Source: Erythrophleum ivorense (lineage: Eukaryota; Streptophyta; Magnoliopsida; Fabales; Fabaceae). From it: a DNA stretch of 64,000 bases. The notes below the pieces were generated by a model that was not told where the DNA came from, ran no database searches, and saw only the letters and a list, made by a program, of their open reading frames with translations. How positions within the stretch are numbered: position 1 is the stretch's first letter; every line of letters starts with the position of its first letter. A program made the translations under genes and the position numbers. The stretch is from positions 8,566,001 through 8,630,000 of the forward strand of contig JAIUCV010000004.1 of the NCBI GenBank assembly GCA_026724425.1, written 5' to 3'. Positions 23,334 through 35,789 of the stretch are shown here, piece after piece.

Positions 23334-26300
23334 TGTAACATTCAGTCCCTCCGCAAACGTGAGAAACGCGATGTTCGGTTTCTCTATAAACGTTAGAAAT
23401 ATGTCAAATACAAAAGAAAGTCCTCGAAATAGAAGGAATTGGGGCTAACTAAAATTAGAATAAAATTATAAATAATAAAAAAATGAGGATTTGAGCCTTG
23501 AGTTACCCAGAAACTAAGGCCGGAGTAATTCAAAAAAATTTACTGAAAGGATAGTGGTATTTTTGTAAATACGAGTAATTTTTGAAAAACTCACAAAAGA
23601 ACTTTTTAAATAGAAAATTTAAGTTTTTTGGGGTTCTTAGAGGTTTTGAAAACCATGAGAACCCTCAAGACAGTTGAAACCCTTCCAATGAGCTATTTCA
23701 GCCGTTGGTTGATCAAAACTTTGACTGAATGATTCGGAATGGTTTTAAATTCAAATTGAGTGATTCCAAAGGCATTTTATAAATTAGAGAACCTAAATTT
23801 TATAATGGAAAAGATGTTTCAAAGAAAGGATCTAAAACGAGTTCAAACGGCTTGGTCAAAGTACAATGGCAAAAACATAAATGAGGTGAAATGTTACAAA
23901 AATTCCTTTTCTTCTTTTTAAACACGCCCCTTCTTCCTCATTTTGCCACCGACTTCCAGCAGCTCTAACAGGTCTGGTATGGCATCCAAATAAGGAGAAG
24001 AGATAAGAGAAAATAAGGCAAAAAGGGTATGGAAATCCACCAAATTTCATGGTCTTATTTTTACCAGTATTCTTCCTCTCCTCAAGCCCTTTCCATTGGT
24101 GGTTTTAGTTTCAAAAAATAGGCAAATTCATGGCTGGTTTCTTGGAAGAAGGGAGGATTTTGAGGAAACTTTTGATGGCATAATTTTCTCCATGGAACAA
24201 GGAATCCAACAAGGTAAGTTACCATTTGAAATACATGCTCTTCCTTTGTTTTTCTTCTCCCCATTTATTCGACCATTCTAGGGAATTATTGAAGGAGAGT
24301 CAATTGAGACTAAAACATGAGTAAACTAGAGGTTTGGATGGGAGAGGAACAAGATTAGGCAAGTGAAATTAATTGAAATGCATTAGAATGTAAGATATGG
24401 ATATTAGGAAGTATGTTGCATTATGATTTGTGTGAAGCCTCTTAGTAGCATTTTCAATTGTCTAAGAACTTATATGAGTTCTTAGGGTCCGTAAGAAGCT
24501 TTTTATATACATCTTCTATCAAGAAAAGGAAGCAAACCCACTTGGTACTCATATGGAGCATGGTTTCAACCTAGGCTAGACAGAGTACCAAGGGGAAGTT
24601 TTATTTTGTTCCAAACTTATTTTTGGGTCATGTATGATGGAAGAGGATGAGAGGAAGCCTTAGAAAAATTTTAAAAGTTATAGATGGTGAGATGGAAGTG
24701 TAGGCTCTATAATGTAGCATAATTAAGTAACTCCTAGTTAGGCTCCTTAAAATAATTGTGTGATGACTCTAAGGAGTTTAAATAGAGTCAAGAATCATAG
24801 ATTGAAGGAGAGAAGGGAGTTAAGATCATGAATTCTTATAGTTGTTTTATTAAGTGCCTTATAGAAGAATAATTAGATCATAGACCAAAGTAGCATCATA
24901 TAAAGTGTGTATAATGCCAAGGCTTGTTCCCATGAGTAATTCATGTTTCTTTTGGTGTATTTAGGCTAAAAGAAGTCAATGCTCCCTAAGCTTTTGGTTA
25001 GGCCAAGAAGAAGGAAGGGAAATTTAAAGAAAAAGTATGCTTATATGGCAAAGGTAGCTCTCTCTCTTTTCTCCCATGTATGAATGAATGTTTACATTGT
25101 CTTTGAATATGTGTACATGTATTTTAAGCTATGAATTATGTTTTGGTATGATGCCTATGTTCTATGGAATCATAGTATTGCATTATGTATTCAAATAATG
25201 CTAGAATGTTTGCATTGGTTTGATTAAATGTAGAGAGGCCAAGAACCTCCTACCTTCGGTGAGGATGAGCCAAGAAACCTTATAAGTGTTTGAGACCAAG
25301 AGAAAGTGTCTCAAGAGTAAGGTTTGGTTCAAGGCCTTTGAGAAAAAAGGGTGAAGCAAGTCCAAGAACCTCAAAGAAAGGAGGTGAGGCTAATCCATCC
25401 ATTTGGCAAGAATGTATCTTACACCATTTTCTATATTAATATGCCATACATGCATCCTCAAGACTTGTATTACTCTCTTTATACATGAGTGAATGGGAGA
25501 TGAGCTATTAGGATTCTTTGAATCTCATTCCCTCCTCTCCAATAATCTAATATGCTAAGTGGACCAAGGAACAAGGCAATGGGAGCCAACCACATGAGAG
25601 ATGAAGGAATGACATTAAAATGTGAGAATTTTGTTACTTTAAGGCCAAAAGAATGTCATATATTGTAAATCCACAGTTGTACATGTTTTATGAAGTCATG
25701 AATATGTATAAATGTATTGATGTATCATGTATAAGTGAGAAATTATAGCATGTAAATACTAGAATATAAAATGAACTTGTTATGTCAATGTAGTCTCTTG
25801 AATGATGTTATGAAAATGTGCATAAGTGTGGGTGAGATGGCCAAAATGAGAGGCATGAAGGTTGGGACCATTTGGACAGCTGACACAAGTTTTAATTATA
25901 CTTTTAGACTTGCCCAAAAGGTACCAAACCCCAAAAAAAGTCATTTGGACATTTTGGTATCCCATATGGAGTCAAATTTTACCAATTTAGAACTCGATGT
26001 CACTTTTTGTCCAAATAAGCTTTTCTTGATATGAGATTTGGCGTGTAATTAGAGCTTGTTGAGAGCTTTTTGGAAAGCTAAAGAATATAATTTTTGGAGG
26101 TTTATAGAATATTTGATAAATTTCCAAAGTTAGAATTTTCTATTGGTTCTGGTATGTGCACTGTTCACACTGGCAGGTTTGTGTTCTATGTCATCCGATA
26201 TGCAAATGATGTCCAATACTTATAAAATTTTACAAGCATAAATTAGAGGTCATAAGATTTATATGGCCACAGAGATCGTTCCATTTGGAGTCTGAGCAGA

Positions 26301-26911
26301 GAGTTATACATTTTTGAAATCTACTGTCAGTAACAATAACGTCCCCTCAGTTCAGTCATTGTTCCATAGATTTCCAATGGCTAAAAGGATTTGTTTCTTT
26401 ATATAATTATTTTTAGCATAAATTTAACATCTTTAGCTTTCCATAAGGATTGAATGTGTTTGATTTTAATTTTTATAGAATTAGTTATGAATTTTGAAAG
26501 CTTATATCAGTAATATGAACCAGTAGCCCAAGCAGCAGCGACCTCAGTGGCTTTTCGGATGTCAAACGTTCTCCCTTTAATGATTCATGAGCTGAAATTA
26601 TTTTTCCCATGAGGTAGACATCTAAAGCTTTCTAGAATGGTAAAGTTTGTTAGATTTCGATTCGTGGAAATTGGTGTGTTTCACCCACTTGTATGAGTTC
26701 CAAGCCACTTCCTTGGATGGTTTTGAATTGTATTAGTATAATTAAATATGAGAATGAGTTTAATGAGTTCCCTTGGTCCATGGAATGCCGAACAAAAAAT
26801 TTATTTGTTACGTAACGCAAGAAAATGAAATATTTTCATGTCTTTTTCTTGAGTAATCCTATGGTTCATGGATTACAACCTAAATATGAATTATGGTATG
26901 TTGGTATTACA
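23334..26911 (-). mobile_element. Solo LTR, copy 4 of the large LTR family, inverted inside copy 3
   Basis: A 3578-bp unit. On the minus strand it begins TGTAATACC and ends GAATGTTACA. It lies opposite in direction to the surrounding copy 3 and is flanked by TAAAT. For example, the stretch at 23460-23530 is the reverse complement of 23240-23310. Removing it restores the copy 3 sequence 'ccttaaatcactcatctc'. No coding domain was found. Confidence 0.87.
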
Positions 26912-26916
26912 TAAAT
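26912..26916. other. Target site duplication TAAAT (right copy)
   Basis: Exact repeat of 23329-23333 after the TATTACA terminus of copy 4. Confidence 0.88.
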
Positions 26917-26991
26917 CACTCATCTCAGGGGACTTGCTTTTTAAGCTAACTCATTACGATGTTTTTACGACATACTGAACATTACATTGAC

Positions 26992-29514
26992 CCTAAACCT
27001 TTTCGTCCATTTGGTCTTTGCCATCAGTAAGGAGCAAGAATGAAGACAAACAGAGTAGAACATAAGAACGAGAAGGTAAGATGCACAAAACAAAGCAGAA
27101 TGCCAATGGAGCAAGTTGTAGCGACAGTCTCAAGAAGTTGATCTCCCTTCATGTCCCTTTCACCATTAGAAGGAGAGGAGTGGTAACATGAAAATGGAAG
27201 AAAAGGATGAAGACAGGGATTGAGGATGAGGAAGAGAAAGAGCGCATCAGAGGGGGAGGAGAGCATTAGAGGAGAGATTTAAGAGAGAGGCTTTCGGGAT
27301 TTAAGATAGGAGACCAAGAACGTGAAAGGGGGACTGTGAAAAAGTGGGGGATTGAAAATTAAACCAGAGAATAGAGAAAGATCGAGACGGAGAGAAAGTA
27401 AAAGAAATCGAGAGGGGCCTTGAAATTATTTAGCGAGGGAGAGACCGAGAGTGAGAAAAAGGGTGGAGATTATTCAAGCATGAGTTGAGAGAATGGGGGG
27501 CAAGAGAGCAGAGTTTGTTTTCAGCTGAATGCTTTCTGTGGTAACCCAAATGGGATAACAGTGAGAGAGGAATCTTGTCGATGAAGTAGTGTGCCAAGAA
27601 TAGAAATTTTAGAGAGTAGAGACCAAGGGATTCAGCAAAGTTGCAGCAGAGGAAAAGGGAAAAGGATTCACCTAAAGGCTATGAGAAAAGAGAGAAACCG
27701 AAGAGGGAAACGCTTGGAGAAGGTCTAGGAAATATTTTTGGGCAAGAGACTCCTTATTTTCTCATATTTTGGAAAGATGATTGAAGTAGGCAGATTAGAG
27801 CCTAAAAAGGCAAGGTAGACAATTAGAGATAATCACTTCTATGGTTCCTTATGTTTTATTTTTTTGGTAATGAAAGGTGTATTTAAAATTATTTTGATCT
27901 TTGATTGACTACAAAAGCATACACTGTCACAAATTACCTGTGCTTTTAAATGTTAGTCCTATTTTATTTTATTATTTTATTTTCATTTTTATTTTTGCTT
28001 CTATTCTTTTTAGGGTAGCCATGTGGGATTTTTTGCCTTCTCAGGTGTATAAGAATGACTATAAAAATCATGTGTGACAATAAGTCTCTTTGATACCTAT
28101 TGGATCTTATACTTATATTGTAATAAGTTTTGGGTTCCAATGACCCATAACACATAAATTTTGTTTTAAAAAAATATTCAAACAAAAAAAGAAAAATAAA
28201 TAAAAATTTTTAAAAAATATACAGAGTTGTTAGAAAAACTAAAATGTATTTTTTAAATAAAAAGGTTTAGGACCATAAAAAAAAAGAAGAAAAGAAGAGT
28301 TTTTTTTTTTAAGAATCAAATGTGTTTCTTTTAACATGATGTAAAGAATAAAAACATTCAAAGTTCAAAATTTAGGTTAAAAAAATCAATCAATTAATCA
28401 ACAAAATCAACACCAAAAAAATTTTAAAAAGAAAGATTACAAAAAATAAAAAAAATAAAAATCATTAAAAAATCATAAGAATGCTAAAATATTTATATAT
28501 AAAGGAAAAAAATAAAAATTAATCATAAAAAAATCAATCAAAAAAATTGTAGAAAATCAATTAAAAATTAATCAAAAATAAGAAATTAAAAAAGTAAAAA
28601 AAAATAAAAATAAAAGTAAAAAATGAAAATAAAAAAATTAATTAAGACAAAAAATAATCAAAACAAAAAATATAAAAAAGGAAAAAAATGATTCACAAAG
28701 AATATAAAAAAATTAATTAAACATCAATTAAAAAAATAAAAATCAAAAAATCAAAATTAAAATCAAGAAATATTAATAAAAACAAGAAAATAAAAAAATC
28801 ATAAAAAAGAAAAAAAATCAAAGAATGAAAAATCATGAAAAAATGAAAAAAAAAAAGAGAAAATGGTAAAGAAGTAAAAATAACTTTGTTTTTTATAAAT
28901 TAAAACACATTAACTAATTTCAAAGCTATTTTATTTGTGATAAACAAAAATAGTTCTTACTCTTTCTCTTTTCAAAGAAAAAAGAGAAAATTAAAATTAA
29001 AAAAATCTGTAAAATTAAAAAAATCTTATTTAAAAAAAAAAGGAAAAAAAACTAATATAATTTTTTACCTGATTGAATTATGTGGACTTTGATTCCTTCT
29101 ATAGGGTACATAGACCTTACACTTTCATCCTACATTAAATTCGCCATTATACATAAATATTTTCTTTCTTTTTATTCCCTTTTTTTAATTGCTTTTCTTT
29201 TCACTATTATTTGCATGTGATTATTAGGATAATAAAAATTGGATTAAGGCTATGTTAATTTTACATAATTAATTTAGGATAACTATTTTTAGAAATAGGT
29301 GTTGTTAGGTACCTAACACATTCCTCACATACAATCAAATTTTGAATTTATTTTTGATTTGTAAACCATTTTTTCAAAAAGGTTTTTTCAAAATTTTATC
29401 TTTTAAAAAATAAAAATTTTGGTGATGACTTTACTTTATTTACTTTTTATTTTTGAAAATAAAAAATCTTTTAAAATCTCTTTAGTGTCGTGCTTTAACA
29501 TTGTGGGTGTGACA
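26992..29514. other. Non-coding purine-rich then A-rich region; possible LTR end
   Basis: No gene was recognised. Bases 27040-27780 are purine-rich on the plus strand (many gagaga and gagaaag runs). Bases 28150-29060 are very A-rich (aaaaaataaaaatca-like runs). The last part, 'gtcgtgctttaac...gggtgtgaca' to 29514, resembles the 3' end of some plant gypsy LTRs. I found no matching TG start with the flanking AAGGT, so the unit is not delimited. Confidence 0.4.
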
Positions 29515-29800
29515 AAGGTAAGTAGTTTAGGTGAGTTGTGAGTTAGATTTCTATTCTTTAAATGGGCTTATAAGTAGCTTACTTATTATAGGCTATCTAT
29601 AAATTTGTCAAGAGAACCAATCCATTTATATAGTGGTTGTCACTAAATTAATTATTATAATATGAATATAATATAATCTATTGATTAGTTTAACAATTAA
29701 TTAATGCTAATATATAATAAATTAATATTTCCAATATAAATGTCATTATTCATGTGTTTGCAAACGACTTTGTGATGATTTGTCATGATTTTGTTATGTC
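29515..29800. other. AT-rich spacer, nothing recognised
   Basis: Non-coding AT-rich DNA between the possible LTR end and the LINE; no motif or repeat was recognised. Confidence 0.4.
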
Positions 29801-30481
29801 CCACTAACTAGATAAAAGATTGAACTCGTTATGGCAAGGAAGCTTCCAAATAACCCTCTATCTTATTAGGGATTTGCCAAACTTCACAAAGAAGGTTTAA
29901 TCTTTTAAAGGAAGCCATATTATTCTATCATCATCAATGCTTCTCTTTGGGTAGGGTATGGCTACAGTCTTTAAGCATATGGTTAGAGACAGAATGCTTC
30001 TGATTTTGCTCTAGTGGCAGTCATGTTCAGTGGCATAAGCCTTCATGCTCTTGCTTAACATTTCTTCATCCAAATCTTGACTAGCAAAGTGAATCAATTC
30101 ATGCTCTCTAGGGATCCATTTACCACACCAAAACTTGGTTGCTTCCCTGTTACAAATGTCCCACCCTAAGTTAGATTGAATATACTCCCACATAATGCAA
30201 GTACATTTCCATATGTTCGAAGTTGTGTTATGTTATCTAACAATGGGAATAAGGTCCTGACCATAACTATATTTTGAATGTAAGACTTTTACCCAAAGAT
30301 TATCCATCTTCTTTATAAGGCCCTCATTAATTTTCACGATCATGGCCATATTTAGTGATTTGAAGTTCCTCAATCTTAGTCCACTAGATGCTTTTTGGGT
30401 GCAAATAGTACAAACCATAAGGTGGAGAACTCTTTTCTCATCTATAGATCCCCACAAAAAGTTATGATAAATCCTTTCCAT
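29800..30481 (-). pseudogene. LINE ORF2 C-terminal region remnant
   Basis: Bases 30233-30481 on the minus strand encode FLWGSIDEKRVLHLM followed by GLRLRNFKSLNMAMIVK and LWVKVLHSKY, the conserved post-RT segment of plant LINEs (FLWG...K-H...W..C-P...GGLG-R-..N.AL..K). Bases 30011-30193 continue with a WDICNREATKFWCGKWIP stretch. A further eroded part can be followed to about 29800. Confidence 0.78.
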
Positions 30482-30499
30482 TTTTTTATAGGTGTTTGC

Positions 30500-32040
30500 A
30501 GGTAAAAGATTGTTTGCATTTAGTATAAGGGCATTGCATTTGACATTACATGAGATAAAGTGATCTGTCTAGCGAAGGATAATCTATTTGCTTTCTAGAA
30601 ATTGACTTTGAAGTGCATTTTATCAATAAGAAAGGAGAAGGAAGACTTAGAAACCCTGTTATGGTGGAGGGACACACCTCGGTGTTTCTTGAAGTTATTC
30701 ACTGCGGGAAAACCTAAGATATCGCTCAGTTGGTATGCCACATTATGATTGACATTGGTAGAGCAAAAAAGTAGAGTTTTCTCTTTACTAACTTTCTCTT
30801 CGGAGCTTATAGAGAAAAGATCCAAGCATTTTAGAATGACCTCCATTTAGGTAACATTTGCTTCTCGAAAAAGGATCAAATTGTTAACAAGAAAGAGATG
30901 TGATAAAGGTGGTCCATTTCAGGATTGTAACTTTAATTATATGCCACAGCCTTTCCATACAAAAAACAAAGAGATAAGGTGAGAAGTAATCTACTTGGCA
31001 TATACCTCTAGGCATCTAGAATTTCTTTGTACTGTCTTTGTTCCAAAGAATCTTCATTTTGCAAGAAGTTATGCAAGCCATTAGTAAGTTGACAGAAAAA
31101 GAAGAAGAAGAAGAAGAAGAAGAAGAAAGGCCAATCTCACAAAGTGTATCCTAAAGGAAGCATTAGTTGACTCTATCATAAGCTTTTTTAAAGTCTACTT
31201 TTATGACAACCTATCCCTTTTTCCCTTTCTTGTATTGCATCGAATGAAAATCACTTCTTGAGGAATGATAATGTTATCTAAGTTGTACATCTCAAAACAA
31301 AACTGTATTGGTTAGGCACAATGAAATGATCCATATAGCCTTTTAGTCTACATGCAATTATCTTTGGAATTATTTTATATATAACATTACATAATGCAAT
31401 AGGGTGAAATTGCTTAAGGTTTTTTAGATTGTCCACCTTTGGGATTAGCATTAAAGATATCTCATTTACTTCTTTAATCAAGGTAGGATTAGTATAGCAA
31501 CTTTCATAAAAGGTACACACAGAGTCTCCAATGGTTTCCCATTAGCTTTGGAAGAAGACCAAGTCCAGCCCACCTAGCTCTAGTGCTTTAAAAGGCTTGA
31601 TACTGAGCAAAACATGCTTAGTTTCATCATTGCTAAAAAGGGCTTTAATCACTACTAAGGCTTCCTTTTCTAAGTTGGGAAAAAAATCTTTTATAGGGAA
31701 ATCACATACATCTTGGGTTCTTTCCACAATGAAAAAGGTTTTTTTTTTTCTATTAAGTCTACTACTATATTCCTTCTGTATTCTTTCTCTATGACAAAAT
31801 TAACCACTTCATCTTTAAGACCATAAATATGATTCTTTTTTTACTAATAATAGTGGATACATGGAAACATTTTGTATTATAATCTTCATATTGAAACCAA
31901 CTACACTTAAATCTTTGGAACCATGTTAACTCTTCTTGGAGAATGATGTCTTCTAGTTCCTTATATAGTGATTGTTGAATGGTTTTGAGATGGTGGTCAT
32001 CTCTAGGTGCTAGCTTCTTGTCAATTTCTTCCATTCTACT
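30500..32040 (-). pseudogene. LINE ORF2 reverse transcriptase remnant
   Basis: Minus-strand block at 31278-31520 contains EISLMLIPKVDNLKNLKQFH, PIALCNVIYKIIPKIIACRL and VPNQYSFVLR, the hallmark start of non-LTR RT (LIPK..., F-RPISLCNV-YKI). Bases 31789-32034 encode the linker (FQRFKCSWFQYEDYNTKCFH, matching W-Q-GD-NTKFFH). Bases 30595-30846 encode the thumb-side FLGFPAVNNFKKHRG-type stretch. No intact FADD-type catalytic box was found in the broken intervening sequence. Confidence 0.82.
31100..31128. repeat. (GAA)n microsatellite
   Basis: About nine GAA units, inside the LINE RT region, disrupting its reading. Confidence 0.95.
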
Positions 32041-32099
32041 AAGAATCTTTTATTCCTCTTCAGGATATTTTCGAACATCTTCTCTTTCCATTCAACTGC

Positions 32100-33560
32100 C
32101 CTTGTTGTAAATTTTTTTAAAGATAAAACCCATTTACCAAAATCATTCCAATCATTTTTGACCATTGAAGGAAAGCTCTCACAGCTCAACCATAAGCTAT
32201 AAACTTGAAGCTACGATTTCTTTTGTGGTTAAAGCTTCTTCTACCCTCCATTTGTAAGGTGATAACTTTTAAAAAAACTAAAATGATGTATGGAGGTTTC
32301 CCCATTCTTTTGCATTTAAGAAATGTTTCCTAAGCAATGATCAAGGTGCTTTTGTTCTCTACCATTCTAACATGTAAATTTAGGGCCACAACACCCCATA
32401 GTAATTAAATTACAAGATAGCATACAATGTTTGAAGGTTTACATATTGTGGGCCAGTATGAGTTTTCTAACTTTCTTGTCTATTGAAGTCAAGGCATTAG
32501 AATCCTTTAAGCAGATCTAAGGGTTGTTTTCATCATAATGGCGATGCTAGACAGTAGTTTTTAAAGATCTTGTCTTTTGCTTAAGTTTGGGCTTCCATAC
32601 ATCATAGACATGAAGAAAGACACACGATTGTTCATCCTTATTTTTGTGTGGATAACTTGACAATGGGCCTTGATAATATCAACTTTCCAACAAGAAGAAT
32701 CCTAAAGAACCTAGATTCCCTCAAAGAAGCCTACAGCTTCAACTCTATAACCTCCATTAAACCTAATCTTTTAAATAACTGTATCAGCTTTCATTCCACT
32801 AATTCAGGGTTTAATAAGGATCAACAAAATAATACTTTGTCAAGAGTAAGAAGGAACTTCTTCTTGGCCTTCAAGTATCCCAAGCTAAGATATTCATGAT
32901 TAAATCATGAATGATAGAAGAATGCCTTAGGAGAGGCCTTGGGATATCCTTGTTGCTCCAAGAGCTTTAAGAAGATCTCTTTTGTTTCATTGAGATTAGT
33001 TCCATAATCTTCATAAGATGCAATACCTCTTTTTCATCTAATGGTTTTTCTTTGGTTTGATTTTCCTTGAAGGCTTTAAGACCTTGTACATCATTTTTCT
33101 CATTAGCTTGTTCACTGTGCATAGATAGACATATTCCTTTCTTATAGGATTACTTAGACTTGGGGTTTAGGTTAGCAATGAGTTTTAATGGCCTAACATG
33201 AACCCTAACTATTTTGGTCTTCTGGCTTTTGTTCATAGGCCTAATATAGTATGATGACCTTTTAATAGTCATCTTCCTATTATCTTAGGATTTAGGTTTA
33301 GAGATTGCCCTTATTGGACCAAGCCTTCTTTGGTTTGTAGGCCAATTATAGCTTAGTATTTTCTTCACCCATGTTATCTTGGGTTAGAACCGATCCCACT
33401 TCATTAAAATGGTGTTCCTATGCTTCCACGTGCATATCTCCTGTCAAATTAGTTGGTTCAAGCTTAACGGTATATTCACCTCCTAAATATTTTCCATGGC
33501 TTGGTCTTCCTTTTCTTTTTCAATGAAAACATCAAATCGTGATCCCACTTCTTGACACTT
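32100..33560 (-). pseudogene. LINE ORF2 endonuclease region remnant
   Basis: The region lies between the ORF1 knuckle and the RT. A recognisable block near 32560-32640 on the minus strand reads MYGSPNLSKRQDL, like the YGSPN-xxR-xLW block of plant L1 apurinic-type endonucleases. Catalytic residues elsewhere could not be placed with confidence because of frame breaks. Confidence 0.55.
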
Positions 33561-33639
33561 TGCCTTATCCATCTTGTGACATGGTTGCTTGGTTTTTGTG
33601 ATTGGATCTTCCTTCCCTCTATTCAAGATTCCTTTTTTT

Positions 33640-34560
33640 TTTATTGGTTTGTCTCCTATTATTTCACTAGGTAATCATGCAAGGCCCAGAATTAGTGTTC
33701 ATGTCACCCAAGCTTTCTTTTCCTTTGCCATCATTGCCATTTACTGGAGTACCACCTCCTATTTGAACTCCATGGTCACCTAAGTCATTCACAGGCTTGC
33801 ATTGGTCTTTGTAATGTTTGTAACATCCATACTTAAAGTAAATAAGGTTTGGACCTTTATATTCCACATGATAGGTTCATTTTCTGATATAAACTTTGAA
33901 AATTAGTGTCTTTTTCAAGTTTATTTTGATATAGAGCCGAGCATATTATCCTTTCTTAGTAGTCTCTAATCCACCCTGTTATCTAAATATTCTTTTAATG
34001 TATGAGCATCCACTTTTAGTGTTTTACCTAATATGCTCTTAATCCTCCATAATAAGTGTTTATCATAATATTCAATTGGAAGTTCAGGGATCTTAATCCA
34101 TACTACCTATTTCTTGAACAAGCCCTCAGATGGATAGAACTTTAGTTTACAATGTTACATGAGGAGGTAGTGACATGTTATCATCCAAGGCCCCTGATGA
34201 AAGGCACATGAATAATCCCAAGACATAGAGAATCTCATTAGAAAATAACTCCCTTCGAGATTAATTATTTTGAAGACACCCATTAGGTTCCATATCTTCT
34301 GCAATCTATAAAGCAAAAATCTATAACCCACCTTCTTTCCCTAAATTTTCACAAGCGAAGCTCTTTTCCATGACAAGCAAAGGCTAATCCTATCCTTTTT
34401 AGATATAGGCACATACGGACAATGAAGATCAAGGTCCTCGGATTCTTTTGAGGTTGCATCATCATCAAAGAAATCCTCCTCATTTCACTTAGACTTGTCT
34501 TCATCACTTCCTTTTTATCCACCTCTTGGATTAATACCCACCAAAAGGTCATTGTAAGAA
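33640..34560 (-). pseudogene. LINE ORF1 remnant (DUF4283-type with zinc knuckle)
   Basis: Minus-strand translation shows GPWMITCHYLL, then IPELPIEYYDKHLLWRIKS and LGKTLKVDAHTLKEY in about 33970-34200, matching the DUF4283 N-terminal domain of plant LINE ORF1 proteins. At 33780-33867 is a damaged CCHC knuckle (YFKYGCYKHYKDQCK, first Cys replaced by Tyr or Phe). The protein would bind element RNA. Stops separate the parts. Confidence 0.75.
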
Positions 34561-35428
34561 ACTAGCAATTTGTTTTTTGCAAAACATGTTCCATTAAAAC
34601 TTTCATGAAAGAGTCTATAAGTAAATTAGCTTAGCCTTTTTACTGCTCCTTATCAATTGATCTTCTTCATCAGCACAGAAGCCCGTTGCATTTTCACTAT
34701 TTCCGTTACACTCCATCCCTAATATAAACTTTTTTTATTAGGACTTCTTTTAAGTGTATAGTTTAATTAAAGAATCATAAAATTGTCCGCAACATACATT
34801 TGTTATGTTATTATTAAAGACTTATATATTTATCATGTTTTAATTAGAGACCTTGATAGCAAGAATATAAATAAATGCATATAAGTTTTTTTTTCTTTTT
34901 CCATTTTTCCCATAATTTAAAAAATTGAGCCAAATTTGCTGTGACCATTGATTCATTAGTTCAGTTGACTTTGAGAATTGGATAGGGAAAAAAATTGGTA
35001 AAAATTTGGCTTAATTATTCAAAAATTGTAAAAACCAATTAGTTTGATGTTGAATTTGTCAAAAACTAATTTTGATTTTTTTGTGTAAATTAAAGTTTTG
35101 ACATCCTGTTATAAAAATTTATGATATTTATTAGACTTTATCTAATTTATTTCATATAGATTTGTTAACATATATAAAATATTTCAACTAATTTTTGTAT
35201 TTTTTATATTTATTTTAAATATCATTTTACAATGTATTTATTAACTCCATTGTAAAATATTATAAATATTTATACTTTATATATATATATTAAAAAATAA
35301 TTTATTTAATCAGACCATCAAACCATAAATTATTTCTTGTCCTAATTAATAACTCTAATTTTTAAGACATTTTTTTAAGAACAATGCATTTCAAACCTTC
35401 TTGGAATTTTTCAAAAGAAAAAAACAAA
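34561..35428. other. AT-rich spacer, nothing recognised
   Basis: Non-coding DNA between the LINE 5' side and the small transposon-like unit; no gene or clear repeat was recognised. Confidence 0.4.
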
Positions 35429-35740
35429 GGGCCTATTTAATAATGTTTTTATTTTATTATTTTTAAAATAGATATTTTTTAAAATAAGTTTTGAGAATAA
35501 AAAAATTAAAAAATCCATTTGAATCATTATTTTAAAAAATAATTATTTATTATAATTATTTTTAATTCTATGTAACAAGAGTTACAAAATATTTAAAATA
35601 TATTTTAATTTATTTGTTTCTGAAAATAAAATTTTATTTTTTTATTTTACAAAATATTTTATTAAAAATATATTATTAAACAAATTTTTTTATTTTTAAA
35701 AATAAAAAATTATTCTAAAAATAATTTACCAAACAACTCC
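35429..35740. mobile_element. MITE-like element with imperfect terminal inverted repeats
   Basis: The unit starts gggcctatttaataatg and ends ttaccaaacaactcc. The right end reverse-complements to 'ttgtttggtaaattatttt', matching the left end imperfectly. It is about 310 bp, AT-rich and non-coding. Terminal sequence of the type 'gggcctgtttggtaa' is typical of hAT-like MITEs in dicots. No exact 8-bp flanking duplication could be seen. It ends about 265 bases before the ATG of the next gene, so it is within its promoter region. Confidence 0.5.
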
Positions 35741-35789
35741 AAAGTTGTTGGATTGGATAAACCTTGTTTTTTAACAAAAAAATTATACA

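Larger units (their letters stand above)
19783..26986 (+). mobile_element. Solo LTR, copy 3 of the large LTR family, interrupted by copy 4
   Basis: Two segments, 19783-23328 and 26917-26986, rejoin across copy 4 and its TAAAT duplication to give about 3.6 kb collinear with copy 2. The right end 'cactcatctcaggggacttg' to ATTACA at 26917-26986 matches the end of copy 2. The left end TATCACATC aligns with TGTAACACC of the other copies, with the TG changed to TA. TTGAC flanks both ends. No protein domain was found. Confidence 0.78.
29800..34560 (-). mobile_element. Decayed L1-type LINE (non-LTR retrotransposon)
   Basis: Minus-strand order is ORF1-like nucleic-acid-binding protein (33640-34560), endonuclease (about 32100-33560), reverse transcriptase (about 30500-32040) and C-terminal region (29800-30480), the order of plant L1 elements. 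All reading frames are broken many times. The 3' side fades out near 29800 without a visible poly(A) tail or flanking duplication, so the element is probably 3'-truncated or eroded. Confidence 0.85.

Noticed and set aside
27876..29519. Possible LTR flanked by AAGGT at 27880 and 29515
   Set aside because: The sequence after the left AAGGT does not begin with TG and the inner ends do not match each other.
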